From positions 1,476,001 through 1,540,000 of the forward strand of contig NZ_OW150024.1 of the NCBI RefSeq assembly GCF_933509905.1: a DNA stretch of 64,000 nt, read 5' to 3'. The notes under the pieces were generated by a model, which ran no database searches, was not told the DNA's origin, and was given only the letters and a program-made list of their open reading frames with translations. Positions 29,401 through 36,487 of this stretch are shown piece by piece (the first letter of the stretch is position 1; each line of letters begins with the position of its first letter). The position numbers and the translations under genes are program-made. This DNA is from Trichlorobacter ammonificans (GTDB lineage Bacteria; Desulfobacterota; Desulfuromonadia; Geobacterales; Pseudopelobacteraceae).

Positions 29401-29655
29401 GGCATCGGGCCGCTCCTTGGCGATGATCTCGGTCAGAGTCGGCACGTTCAGCGGCTCGATGTAGGTCACGTCAGCCATGCCGGGATCGGTCATGATGGTG
29501 GCCGGGTTGGAGTTGACCAGCACAATTTTATAGCCAAGGGCCCGCAGGGCCTTGCAGGCCTGGGTGCCGGAATAGTCAAACTCGCAGGCCTGGCCGATGA
29601 TGATCGGACCGGAACCAATGATCAGGATTTTGTGGATGTCGGTTCGTTTGGGCAT
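26455..29655 (-). CDS. carB: Carbamoyl phosphate synthase large subunit, copy B
   Basis: This 1066-residue CarB is also complete. Its first ATP-grasp domain has YTMGGTGGGFAYNMEEF, the second [17 protein letters not shown], and the MGS-like domain ends the protein. The ATG at 29655 is preferred over an upstream in-frame GTG, with GGAG about 11 bases before it. It follows the DUF486 gene by 27 bp and precedes carB copy A. Having two full-length carB genes with only one carA nearby is unusual. Pyrimidine-specific and arginine-specific isozymes, or dosage, are possible explanations; the sequence does not decide. Confidence 0.95.
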   Translation of the reverse strand: MPKRTDIHKILIIGSGPIIIGQACEFDYSGTQACKALRALGYKIVLVNSNPATIMTDPGMADVTYIEPLNVPTLTEIIAKERPDALLPNLGGQTGLNLSSALAEAGVLEKYGVKVIGVNLDAIKRGEDRETFKQTMDALGIEMARSDIAHSLDEAKAVLETIGFPVVIRPAYTMGGTGGGFAYNMEEFETIVNRGLSVSPIRQVLVEESILGWEELELEVVRDAKNQKITVCFIENVDAVGVHTGDSFCTAPMLTISQELQDRLQRDAYKIVDAIEVIGGTNVQFAHDPTTGRVVVIEINPRTSRSSALASKATGFPIALVSAMLAAGMTLDEIPYWRDGSLEKYTPSGDYVVVKFARWAFEKFKGVEDKLGTQMRAVGEVMSIGKNYKEALQKAIRSLENGRYGLGFAKDFNKRSLPELLELLAEATSERQFILYEALRKGAGIEQLHQRTHIKVWFLEQMKELVELEEKILAHKWGQLPNELLIQAKQDGFSDRYLAQLLHVPEEQIRERRLTLDILESWEPVPVSGVEDAAYYFSTYNAPDSVAVSARKKIMVLGGGPNRIGQGIEFDYCCVHTAFALKDAGYETIMVNCNPETVSTDYDTSDKLYFEPLTVEDVLSIYAKEQPEGVLVQFGGQTPLNIARQLQEAGVRIIGTQPDTIDLAEDREQFNAMMRKLGIPQPESGMASKLEDAIVIAERIGYPIIVRPSYVLGGRAMEVVYDEEMLREYLAKAVDVTPERPILIDRFLENAIEAEADAISDGVDAFVPAVMEHIEMAGVHSGDSACVIPPVNIPARHIATIDEYTRRIAVEMGVVGLMNIQYAIADDKVYILEANPRASRTVPLVSKVCNIPMPRIAVQVMLGAKLKELGLARKQLPHFGVKEAVFPFNMFPEVDPVLGPEMRSTGEVLGMARSYGMAFYKSQEATGGLLPLEGAVLITVAERDRGHLSAVAQRFVELGFSLLATQGTAAYLEKHGIAAKQVPKLYEGRPNLADVITNKEVQLVINTPSGKSSIHDDSYIRKAAIKHKIPYITTMAAAVAAAEGIAARKHGQEAIRSLQEYHALLV

Positions 29656-29682
29656 AGCAGGCAACACTCCTTTGTGTTGGTA

Positions 29683-30012
29683 TCAGCGAAAGATGAAATA
29701 AACAGCCCCGGCCAGGCAACAGCCGGCCCAGAGGTAGTCCAGCTTCAGCGGCACCCCCATGTAGAAGACCGCAAAGGGAATAAAAACCGCCAGCGTGATC
29801 ACCTCCTGGGTGATCTTCAGTTGCGCCAGGGTAAATGAGCCGTTGTACCCGATCCGGTTGGCCGGCACCTGTACCAGGTACTCGAAAAAGGCGATTCCCC
29901 AGGAGACCAGCACCGCGATGAACCAGTGCCGGTTGCTCAGGTTCTTCAGGTGGGCGTACCAGGCAAAGGTCATGAAAATGTTGGAGATGACCAGCAGTAC
30001 GACGGTTCTCAC
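29683..30012 (-). CDS. DUF486 inner-membrane protein
   Basis: This 109-residue protein has four hydrophobic segments (about residues 3-20, 30-48, 65-87 and 90-107) and the family motif FAWYAHLKNLSNRHWFIAVLVSWGIAFFEY. It matches DUF486, a small four-helix membrane family of unknown function resembling single-domain drug/metabolite transporters. It starts with GTG in a GTGA overlap with the radical SAM gene upstream, with a purine-rich site before it. It interrupts the carA-carB order without any evident link to pyrimidines. Confidence 0.87.
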   Translation of the reverse strand: MRTVVLLVISNIFMTFAWYAHLKNLSNRHWFIAVLVSWGIAFFEYLVQVPANRIGYNGSFTLAQLKITQEVITLAVFIPFAVFYMGVPLKLDYLWAGCCLAGAVYFIFR

Positions 30013-30935
30013 ACCGGGCCTCGCTCTTCATCCAGCTCCTGCACCCAGCCGTTTTCCAGCCCTGCGGCTTCCAGCGCCTCCACGGCAGCATCATACTCGT
30101 TATGAATCAGGCTGCGATTGATTCCCGCCAGTGCGGCGGCCCGGTGGGCCGGAAAATACTGGCTCATCAGGGCGATATGCGTCTCAAGCCCCAGGTTTTC
30201 CGCAATCCAGGGCAGGGTTTCCGTTGAGCCGGCCCTGCCCTGCGGCAGCACCAGATGGCGGATGATCAGCCCGTGCAGCGCAATCCCGTTGTCATCCACC
30301 TGCAGATGTCCCACCTGGCGCAGCATCTCCTGAACAGCCGCCCGGTTCACGTCAGGATACCCCGGTGCCGCGGACAGCTCGTCTGCCTGAAGCTCATCGC
30401 TGTACTTCATATCCGGCAGATAAACGCTGACAACACCGTCAAGCAGGCGCAGCGCATCCACCGTTTCGTACCCGCTGGAGTTCCAGACGATCGGCAGCCG
30501 GAACCCCTGGGGAACGGCCAGCCAGAGCGCCGCCAGGAACTGTGGCAGCCAGTGGCTGGGGGTCACCAGGTTGATGTTGTGGGCTCCCCGTTTCTGCAGA
30601 TGCAACATTTTCCTGGCCAGCTCACCGGTTGAAATGGTCTCGCCGGCCCCCTGCTGGCTGATGGGAAAGTTCTGGCAGAAAACGCACCGCAAGGTACAGC
30701 CCGAGAAGAAGATGGTGCCTGATCCCCGACTGCCGCTGATGGGCGGCTCTTCCCCACGATGCAGGTTGGCCGAGGCGATGCCCGGCTTCAGGCCGCTGCG
30801 GCACCTGCCCTGCTCTCCTTTGATCCGGTTCACTCCACAGCGGTGCGGACAAAGATCGCAGGCGGCCAATCTGCCGTAGGCCTCACGAACCCGCGCACAA
30901 AGCTCGCCTGATTGATAGAGATCGAGATATTTCAT
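30009..30935 (-). CDS. PflA-like radical SAM protein
   Basis: This 308-residue protein has the radical SAM cluster motif C80-x3-C84-x2-C87 (SGCTLRCVFCQNF). It also has extra cysteines at the N-terminus (C26, C29, C33 and C45) that could bind a second iron-sulfur cluster. It resembles the pyruvate-formate-lyase-activating-enzyme-like group (COG1313 type), whose substrates are largely unknown. The ATG at 30935 is used; an upstream in-frame start would add 19 residues with no matching homology. It lies between carA and the DUF486 gene in the pyrimidine operon. No glycyl radical enzyme is seen nearby. Confidence 0.9.
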   Translation of the reverse strand: MKYLDLYQSGELCARVREAYGRLAACDLCPHRCGVNRIKGEQGRCRSGLKPGIASANLHRGEEPPISGSRGSGTIFFSGCTLRCVFCQNFPISQQGAGETISTGELARKMLHLQKRGAHNINLVTPSHWLPQFLAALWLAVPQGFRLPIVWNSSGYETVDALRLLDGVVSVYLPDMKYSDELQADELSAAPGYPDVNRAAVQEMLRQVGHLQVDDNGIALHGLIIRHLVLPQGRAGSTETLPWIAENLGLETHIALMSQYFPAHRAAALAGINRSLIHNEYDAAVEALEAAGLENGWVQELDEERGPV

Positions 30936-31017
30936 GGTCTTTGGCAGGGGCACCCCATGGGATTGCCCTGCCGACAACGTCAACACGGACAACCAGACAG
31001 GGCGGCCACACGCCCCC
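30936..31017. repeat. REP-like palindromic intergenic element, copy 1
   Basis: The 82-bp gap between carA and the radical SAM gene contains GC-rich palindromes on the minus strand: GTAGGGGGGCGTGTGGCCGC near one end and a GGGCAATCCCATGGGGTGCC imperfect palindrome near the other. A related sequence fills the pyrC-pyrB gap at 33830-33893, which suggests a dispersed small repeat. Confidence 0.45.
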
Positions 31018-32139
31018 CTACCGGTTCTTCTCCATCAGTTCTACGAACCTGCCAAACAGATAGTGCGAATCATGGGGTCCGGGCGAGGCTTCAGGATGGT
31101 GCTGGACCGAGAAGATCGGCAGTGCACAGTGGCTGATCCCCTCCACGGTCTGGTCGTTCAGGTTCTCATGTCCCAGGCAGGCGGCATCTCCCAGCGAATC
31201 CAGATCCACCGCAAAACCGTGGTTCTGGGAGGTGATCTCCACCTTGCGGGTTGCCATGTCCATGACCGGCAGGTTGGAACCGTGGTTGCCGAAGGGAAGC
31301 TTGACCGTTTTGCCCCCCAGGGCCAGACCCAGCAACTGGTGACCCAGGCAGATGCCGAAGATCGGTTTTCTGCCGATGAACGTCCGGATAATCTCGATTG
31401 ATTCGGCAAGCGGCTCCGGGTCGCCGGGCCCGTTACTGAGAAAGATACCGTCCGGATTCAAGGCCAGTGCCTCCTCCGCCGGGAAGGTGGCCGGCACCAC
31501 GGTCACGTCGCAGCCGGCATCCACCAGACAGCGCAGGATGTTGTACTTGATGCCGAAGTCATAGGCCACGACCTTGTACCTGAGCGTCGCCGGATCGACC
31601 TGGGGATACCCCTCCCCCAGCGTCCACAGCCCTTCGGTCCAGTGGTACGGCTTGTCGCAGGAGACGCCGGAAGCCAGATCGAGTCCGGCCATGCTGGGAA
31701 CGGCCCGGGCCTTGGCAATCAGGGAGGCATGGTTATGGTCGACGGTGGAAATGATGCCGTTCTGGGCTCCCTTGTCCCGCAGGTGACGGGTAAGGGCCCG
31801 GGTATCGATCCCCTGGATTCCCACCACGCCATGTTCTTTCAGATAGGCATCCAGTGTCATGGTGGAGCGGAAGTTGGAGGGAAAATCCAGGTACTCCCGC
31901 ACGATGAAGCCGGACAGAAACAGCCCCCGGCTCTCGATATCCTCGGGGTTGATACCGGTGTTGCCGATCTGGGTATAGGTCATGGTGACCATCTGCCCCT
32001 TGTAGGAGGGATCGGTCAGCACCTCCTGGTAACCGGTCATGGCGGTGTTGAACACCACTTCGCCGGTGGCCTCTCCGCCTGCTCCGAATGATTTCCCTTC
32101 AAAGATGCGTCCGTCTGCCAGCGCGAGGATCGCTTTCAT
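31018..32139 (-). CDS. carA: Carbamoyl phosphate synthase small subunit
   Basis: This 373-residue subunit supplies ammonia from glutamine to CarB. The N-terminal domain begins MKAILALADGRIFEGKSFG. The class I glutamine amidotransferase domain has the nucleophile region PIFGICLGHQLLGLALGG and the catalytic histidine and glutamate in VQHHPEASPGP. AAGGAG precedes the ATG. It is the only carA in the window, although two carB copies follow it. The gene order around it is pyrC, DUF488, carA, then the radical SAM gene. Confidence 0.97.
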   Translation of the reverse strand: MKAILALADGRIFEGKSFGAGGEATGEVVFNTAMTGYQEVLTDPSYKGQMVTMTYTQIGNTGINPEDIESRGLFLSGFIVREYLDFPSNFRSTMTLDAYLKEHGVVGIQGIDTRALTRHLRDKGAQNGIISTVDHNHASLIAKARAVPSMAGLDLASGVSCDKPYHWTEGLWTLGEGYPQVDPATLRYKVVAYDFGIKYNILRCLVDAGCDVTVVPATFPAEEALALNPDGIFLSNGPGDPEPLAESIEIIRTFIGRKPIFGICLGHQLLGLALGGKTVKLPFGNHGSNLPVMDMATRKVEITSQNHGFAVDLDSLGDAACLGHENLNDQTVEGISHCALPIFSVQHHPEASPGPHDSHYLFGRFVELMEKNR

Positions 32140-32156
32140 GATGACTTGGTACTCCT

Positions 32157-32504
32157 TTATGAAAATGACTCAACTACTTCTTTCACAACAACGGCGTTGT
32201 TCTGCTCAATGTTTTTTGCCGCAAACAGCAGGGTCACGGTTTCATCATTGGACCAGCGCCGGAGTTCAGCAAGCGCCTGGCTCTGGTTGTACAACTCCTG
32301 CCGGTAACGGGTCCGGAACTCTTCCCAGCGCTGGGGATCGTGTCCGTACCAGCGACGCAGCTCGTCCGACGGGGCAATCTCCCGCATCCAGAGATCAAGC
32401 CGGGCTTCTTCGCGGGAAAGGCCGCGGGGCCAGAGACGATCCACCAGGATACGCCGGCCGTCATCGGCTGCAGGCTGATCGTAGATCCGCTTGGTCCTGA
32501 TCAC
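32157..32504 (-). CDS. DUF488 family protein (YeaO-like)
   Basis: This 115-residue protein carries the DUF488 pattern: MIRTKRIYDQP, RILVDRLWPRGLSREEARLDLWMREIAPSDELRRWY and a C-terminal TLLFAAKNIEQNNAVVVKEV. The family is small, soluble and without an assigned function. It starts with GTG at 32504 following a GGAGG ribosome site and lies between pyrC and carA, in the same operon. Nothing in it points to pyrimidine chemistry. Confidence 0.88.
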   Translation of the reverse strand: MIRTKRIYDQPAADDGRRILVDRLWPRGLSREEARLDLWMREIAPSDELRRWYGHDPQRWEEFRTRYRQELYNQSQALAELRRWSNDETVTLLFAAKNIEQNNAVVVKEVVESFS

Positions 32505-32522
32505 AAGTCGTTCCTCCGTCGT

Positions 32523-33800
32523 TCAGCGGCCGCTGAATACCACCCTGCCCCCAACTACCGTGCAGGCGGCAGCCCCGGTCATGGTCTGTCCCAACCAAGG
32601 GGAATTCTTGGATTTGCTGGCAAGTGACTCTGCGGTTACGGTCCACTGCTTCTTCGGATCGATCACCGTGAGGTCGGCTACGGCACCAGCCTTCAGGGTT
32701 CCCCGGCCAAGCCCGAGTATATCAGATGGCTTACAGGTCATTTTTTCAATCAGCAGCTGAAGTGTCAGCACCCCGTCGTCAACCAGGGCCAGGGAAAGGG
32801 GAAGCGCGGTTTCCAGACCGATGATACCGTTCATGGCCTCATTGAACTCCACATCCTTCTCATCCAGATGGTGCGGCGCATGGTCGGTGGCAATGGCGTC
32901 GATGGTGCCGTCGCGAAGCCCCGCCTTGATGGCTGCCACATCGGAAGCCTCCCGCAGGGGCGGATTCATCTTGGCATTGGTGTTGTACCCCCGCACCGCG
33001 TCGTCGGTAAGCGTAAAGTAATGGGGGGCGGTCTCGCAGGTCACCTTGACTCCCCGCGCCTTGGCATCACGGATGATCCGAACTGCCCCCTCGGTTGAGA
33101 CATGGGCGATATGAATCGGGGCACCGGTATACTCGGCTAACATGACTTCACGGGCCGTGGCGATATCTTCAGCTACCCGGGGGATTCCCTTCAGTCCCAG
33201 TTCCGTCGAGGTGAAGCCTTCGTTCATCACCCCGGCGCCCACCAGGTCCAGCTCCTCGGCGTGGGAGATCACCAGAATGCCCATCCCCTTGGCGTATTCC
33301 AGCGCCCGACGCATCAGTTCGCTGTTTTTTACCGGCTTGCCGTCATCGGACACCGCCACGCAGCCTGATTCCTTCAGGTCGCCCATTTCGGCCAAACGCT
33401 CGCCATTCATGCCGTAGGTGATGTTGCCCACCGGGAAAACGTTGCAGAACCCTTCGGTTTTTGCCTTGTTGATGATGTAGGTGGCCACCGCCTTGTTGTC
33501 GATGCAGGGTTTGGTGTTGGGCATGCAGCAGACCGAAGTGAAACCGCCCGCAACCGCGGCTTTTGTGCCGGAGACGATATCCTCCTTATACTCAAGACCG
33601 GGGTCCCGCAGATGGACGTGCATGTCGATAAGCCCCGGCACCACGTATTTGCCGCTTGCATCGACGGTCTCTGCGCCTGTCGGCGCAGTCAGCCCCTGGC
33701 CCAGCTCCTTCACCAGCCCGTTTTCCACCAGAACATCCATCACCCCATCGATATGCTGGGAAGGATCGATCACCCTGCCGCCTTTGATCAGAAGATTCAT
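32523..33800 (-). CDS. pyrC: Dihydroorotase
   Basis: This 425-residue zinc amidohydrolase cyclises carbamoyl aspartate to dihydroorotate. Metal ligands are visible as D59-M-H61-V-H63 in [13 protein letters not shown], a histidine in [16 protein letters not shown], and ATDHAPHH. It belongs to the longer multifunctional type I family that forms complexes with aspartate transcarbamoylase. GAGGT lies before the ATG. It follows pyrB after a gap of about 90 bp that contains a REP-like palindrome. Confidence 0.97.
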   Translation of the reverse strand: MNLLIKGGRVIDPSQHIDGVMDVLVENGLVKELGQGLTAPTGAETVDASGKYVVPGLIDMHVHLRDPGLEYKEDIVSGTKAAVAGGFTSVCCMPNTKPCIDNKAVATYIINKAKTEGFCNVFPVGNITYGMNGERLAEMGDLKESGCVAVSDDGKPVKNSELMRRALEYAKGMGILVISHAEELDLVGAGVMNEGFTSTELGLKGIPRVAEDIATAREVMLAEYTGAPIHIAHVSTEGAVRIIRDAKARGVKVTCETAPHYFTLTDDAVRGYNTNAKMNPPLREASDVAAIKAGLRDGTIDAIATDHAPHHLDEKDVEFNEAMNGIIGLETALPLSLALVDDGVLTLQLLIEKMTCKPSDILGLGRGTLKAGAVADLTVIDPKKQWTVTAESLASKSKNSPWLGQTMTGAAACTVVGGRVVFSGR

Positions 33801-33829
33801 ATTGAGTTACCTCGTAAGTTTTCAATGTC

Positions 33830-33893
33830 GAGGCGACCCGATGTGGTCGCCCAAAACAGATTCTAGACCGGGCAGCCACGCGCGGGGGTGCCC
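33830..33893. repeat. REP-like palindromic intergenic element, copy 2
   Basis: Between pyrB and pyrC the minus strand reads GTAGGGGCACCCCCGCGCGT then GGCTGCCCGG, followed by the imperfect palindrome GGGCGACCACATCGGGTCGC. The first part aligns with the element at 30936-31017 after a small deletion, including the GTGGCYGCCC-GTCT stretch. This supports a repeat family. Confidence 0.45.
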
Positions 33894-34823
33894 CTACTCC
33901 AGCTCTCCGCCGCAGACGTGGTACAGCATCGCCATCCGCACCGCCACACCGTTCTCCACCTGCCTGAGAATGTGGGACTGGTCGCCGTCCACCACGTAGG
34001 AGGACATCTCCACGCCGCGGTTGATGGGCCCTGGGTGCATTACCATGGCATTCGGCTTGGCCAGCTTGAGGTTGTCCGGATTGAGACCGAAGTAACGGGA
34101 ATATTCACGGGCATTGGGCATCAGGGTCTTGCCCTGGCGCTCCTGTTGGATGCGCAGCATCATCACCACGTCGGCATCAGAAATCGCCTCCTTCATGGTG
34201 CCGCAGACCGTGACGTTCCCCAGCTTTTCCACCCCCGGCGGCATCATGGTGGGGGGGCCTGCCAGGAAAACCTGGGAACCCATCTTGGTCAGCCCCTGGA
34301 TGTTGGAGCGGGCTACCCGGCTGTGAGTTATGTCGCCGACAATGGCCACCTTCAGGCCGTCCAGGCGGCCGAAACGATCCTTCATGGTCAGCATGTCCAG
34401 CAACCCCTGAGACGGATGCTCATGGGCACCGTCACCGGCGTTGATGATGGAACAGTTAATCTTGTTGGCCAGAAAGTAGTGGGAGCCGGAAACCGCGTGG
34501 CGCATCACGATAATATCCGGCTTCATGGCCAGCAGGTTCAACGCCGTGTCGGCCAGGGTTTCCCCTTTGGTGGCGGAACTGGTTGACGGAGAAATATTGA
34601 TCGTATCGGCGGAGAGTCGTTTGCCCGCAATTTCAAACGATGTGCGGGTGCGGGTGGAGGATTCATAAAACAGGTTAATGATGGTCCTGCCCCGCAGGGT
34701 CGGTACCTTTTTGATGTCGCGACTGTTCACTTCCCGCATGCTTTCAGCGGTGGCAAGCAGCAATTCGATATCGTCCTTCGACAGGTCGCGCAAGGCGATG
34801 ATATGCTTGTGCCTGAACTCCAT
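33894..34823 (-). CDS. pyrB: Aspartate carbamoyltransferase catalytic subunit
   Basis: This 309-residue enzyme joins carbamoyl phosphate and aspartate, the committed pyrimidine step. The carbamoyl-phosphate loop [11 protein letters not shown] (about residues 54-64) and the aspartate-domain motifs [12 protein letters not shown] and MLRIQQERQ are present. No pyrI regulatory subunit follows, so regulation probably works through PyrR at the leader. It lies 15 bp after pyrR and has a GGAG ribosome site. Confidence 0.97.
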   Translation of the reverse strand: MEFRHKHIIALRDLSKDDIELLLATAESMREVNSRDIKKVPTLRGRTIINLFYESSTRTRTSFEIAGKRLSADTINISPSTSSATKGETLADTALNLLAMKPDIIVMRHAVSGSHYFLANKINCSIINAGDGAHEHPSQGLLDMLTMKDRFGRLDGLKVAIVGDITHSRVARSNIQGLTKMGSQVFLAGPPTMMPPGVEKLGNVTVCGTMKEAISDADVVMMLRIQQERQGKTLMPNAREYSRYFGLNPDNLKLAKPNAMVMHPGPINRGVEMSSYVVDGDQSHILRQVENGVAVRMAMLYHVCGGELE

Positions 34824-34838
34824 GACCCTTCTCCTCCC

Positions 34839-35381
34839 CTATTTTTCCAGAATGACCTCAAGCGGTTGCAGTTTGTCGTCGAACAACACCTCGACATTCT
34901 CCTTCTGGCTGGTGGGGACGTTACGGCCCACGTAGTCGGGGCGAATCGGCAGTTCACGGTGTCCCCGGTCAATCAGCACCGCCAGTTGAATGCAGGTCGG
35001 CCTGCCGTAGTCCATCAAGGCGTCCATGGCGGCCCGGATGGTGCGTCCGGTATAGAGCACATCATCGACCAGCACCACCCGCTTTCCTTCCAGGGAGAAG
35101 GCGATATCGGTCTTACCCACCGACTTGTGCGGCGTCTGGCTTTTGAAATCATCCCGATAGAGGGTGATATCCACAGAGCCGGTCTGCACCCGTTCCCCTT
35201 CGATAATTTCCATGCAGCGGGATATTTCCCGCGCCAAGTGGGCGCCGCCGGACTGGATGCCGATCAGCACCACATCGGAAAGCCCTTTGTTCTTCTCCAG
35301 AATTTCGTGGGATATCCGGGTGAGTGCTCTGCGGATGCCGCTGCTGTCAAGAATGACGGTTCGTACGCTTGGATCGGTCAT
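34839..35381 (-). CDS. pyrR: Bifunctional PyrR regulator / uracil phosphoribosyltransferase
   Basis: This 180-residue protein is PyrR. In the presence of UMP it binds the pyr leader RNA and causes termination, and it has weak uracil phosphoribosyltransferase activity. The PRPP loop [19 protein letters not shown] and the N-terminal [15 protein letters not shown] match the family. The ATG at 35381 is preferred; the longer open frame upstream runs through the attenuator hairpin and cannot be translated protein. AAAGGGG lies upstream. It heads the pyrimidine operon and a PyrR-binding loop is present in its own leader, giving a complete feedback circuit. Confidence 0.96.
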   Translation of the reverse strand: MTDPSVRTVILDSSGIRRALTRISHEILEKNKGLSDVVLIGIQSGGAHLAREISRCMEIIEGERVQTGSVDITLYRDDFKSQTPHKSVGKTDIAFSLEGKRVVLVDDVLYTGRTIRAAMDALMDYGRPTCIQLAVLIDRGHRELPIRPDYVGRNVPTSQKENVEVLFDDKLQPLEVILEK

Positions 35382-35416
35382 CGAGTTTCTACCCCTTTCT
35401 GAATAAGTGCGGGCAC

Positions 35417-35455
35417 AAAAAAAGGGCCTCTTCGCACGCAGGCGAACAGGCCCTT
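35417..35455 (-). terminator. Attenuator terminator in the pyr leader
   Basis: On the minus strand GGGCCT and AGGCCC pair within a longer stem that also includes TTCGC/GCGAA, followed by seven T residues. It lies between the PyrR-binding loop and pyrR, the position expected for transcription attenuation. Confidence 0.88.
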
Positions 35456-35492
35456 CCCGAAACATATTGGCTGGATCTGATGCACCTTTTGT

Positions 35493-35506
35493 AACCTCAC
35501 GGGGTT
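35493..35506 (-). promoter_or_regulatory. PyrR-binding loop in the pyr leader RNA
   Basis: The minus-strand sequence AACCCCGTGAGGTT fits the known PyrR recognition consensus (ARUCCNGNGAGGYU) and can close into a stem-loop flanked by CT and AC. It lies about 40 nt before the attenuator. PyrR binding here in high UMP would favour the terminator. Confidence 0.85.
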
Positions 35507-35536
35507 AGTTTAAAAGGATGGCGAAATATGGTGCGT

Positions 35537-35565
35537 ACCATAGCACTCGCCCGGCACGGGGTCAA
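35537..35565 (-). promoter_or_regulatory. Candidate sigma-70 promoter of the pyr operon
   Basis: On the minus strand TTGACC and TATGGT are separated by 17 bases and lie about 30 bp upstream of the PyrR-binding loop, giving a leader of the right length. No competing promoter was seen. Confidence 0.7.
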
Positions 35566-35577
35566 GTACTTATACAG

Positions 35578-35608
35578 ACGAAAAGACCCCGGTTGCCCGG
35601 GGTCTTCG
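35578..35608. terminator. Terminator between the zinc-ribbon gene and the pyr promoter
   Basis: GACCCCGG and CCGGGGTC form a strong stem with a short loop, flanked by AAAA on one side and TTC on the other. On the minus strand it ends with TTTT, so it should stop the 46-residue gene before the pyr promoter. Confidence 0.75.
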
Positions 35609-35650
35609 CTGGAGTGATTCTTCAGGGCAGCGGGCAGGCTACCTGCTTGA

Positions 35651-35791
35651 TTACGAAGTACGATTCCTGTTCAGAAGGATGGTCGCATCAAGCAGTTCGC
35701 CGCAGCAGCTACATTTCCAGGCGTCAAAAGACCGGACGAAATCATAGTAGGTTTCTGCGAACATACGGCCATTGCATCGTGGGCACCTCAT
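35651..35791 (-). CDS. Tiny zinc-ribbon protein (46 residues)
   Basis: This is a small protein of unknown function. The four cysteines C3, C6, C27 and C30 (MRCPRC and KCSCC, with an additional C29) form two CxxC-type pairs 21 residues apart, as in a zinc ribbon. Between them is an aromatic stretch FAETYYDFVRSFDAW. GAGGG precedes the ATG by about nine bases, and a terminator follows the stop, so it looks like a real monocistronic gene. It resembles small FmdB-like or zinc-finger proteins only in its cysteine spacing. I do not recognise the family. Confidence 0.7.
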   Translation of the reverse strand: MRCPRCNGRMFAETYYDFVRSFDAWKCSCCGELLDATILLNRNRTS

Positions 35792-35895
35792 GACGAAACC
35801 CTCCCTCACAGTTGAATGATGTCATAGCAAAGAGAAACCGGTGAGGAGTTTCTATACATCTTGCGTGCCAACCACTGCACATCCAGCGTAGCTGC

Positions 35896-36468
35896 TTAAT
35901 ATTTTCTTTTGGTATCGACTACTTGCAGGTATCTGGACAAGCGGCGCACGGTCGCATCCCCGATCCCCTCCACCATGTTCAGCTCAGAAACAGAGGAAAA
36001 ACCGCCATTTTTTTGGCGGCTCTGTATGATGCGCTCCGCCATGACCGGGCCGATTCCCGGAATTTTTTCCAGGTGAGCGGCTGTGACACGATTGAGGTCC
36101 AGCGGAATATTCAAAAGTAACTGCTCGTTGACAGCAAGGGGCAGGTATTCTATGACGGCATCTCCCGGGGGCTGGGGGCAGACCACCCGCACCCGCCCTC
36201 CAAGCGGTGAATTCGGCATGGAAAGATTCAGGGAAAGCGAACAATATGGCTCCGTCAATAAAATGGCTGTGGTCGTCATATTGTTGGCACCAATGGGGAA
36301 CAGGCCGGGAAAACGGACGTCACCCGAAATACCGACCCAGGTGGCCGGCTCAACTGAAACGGCACGGGCCGCCACCGCGGAAGAGATCCCGCAATGACGG
36401 CCCGTCAGCAACAGGTAGCCGGTTGCAGCGGCAATAACCACCAGCATGGCGATCCGCTGCCGGCTCAT
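35896..36468 (-). CDS. ComEA-like helix-hairpin-helix protein
   Basis: This 190-residue protein has an N-terminal membrane anchor (RIAMLVVIAAATGYLLL) and a middle segment that resembles an SLBB-like domain (EPATWVGISGDVRFPG). At the C-terminus is a double helix-hairpin-helix of the ComEA type (LNRVTAAHLEKIPGIGPVMAERIIQ, then VEGIGDATVRRLSRYL). The family binds double-stranded DNA at the cell surface during uptake, but ComEA-like proteins have other roles too. The ATG at 36468 is chosen because upstream codons lack any signal-sequence character. It follows cimA by 19 bp, so is probably in the same transcript. No other competence gene is nearby. Confidence 0.85.
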   Translation of the reverse strand: MSRQRIAMLVVIAAATGYLLLTGRHCGISSAVAARAVSVEPATWVGISGDVRFPGLFPIGANNMTTTAILLTEPYCSLSLNLSMPNSPLGGRVRVVCPQPPGDAVIEYLPLAVNEQLLLNIPLDLNRVTAAHLEKIPGIGPVMAERIIQSRQKNGGFSSVSELNMVEGIGDATVRRLSRYLQVVDTKRKY

Positions 36469-36487
36469 GGTGCAATCCCGTGGGACG

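Noticed and set aside
35392-35465. Extended N-terminus of pyrR in the long open frame
   Set aside because: The extra codons run through the attenuator hairpin, and the family starts at the ATG at 35381.
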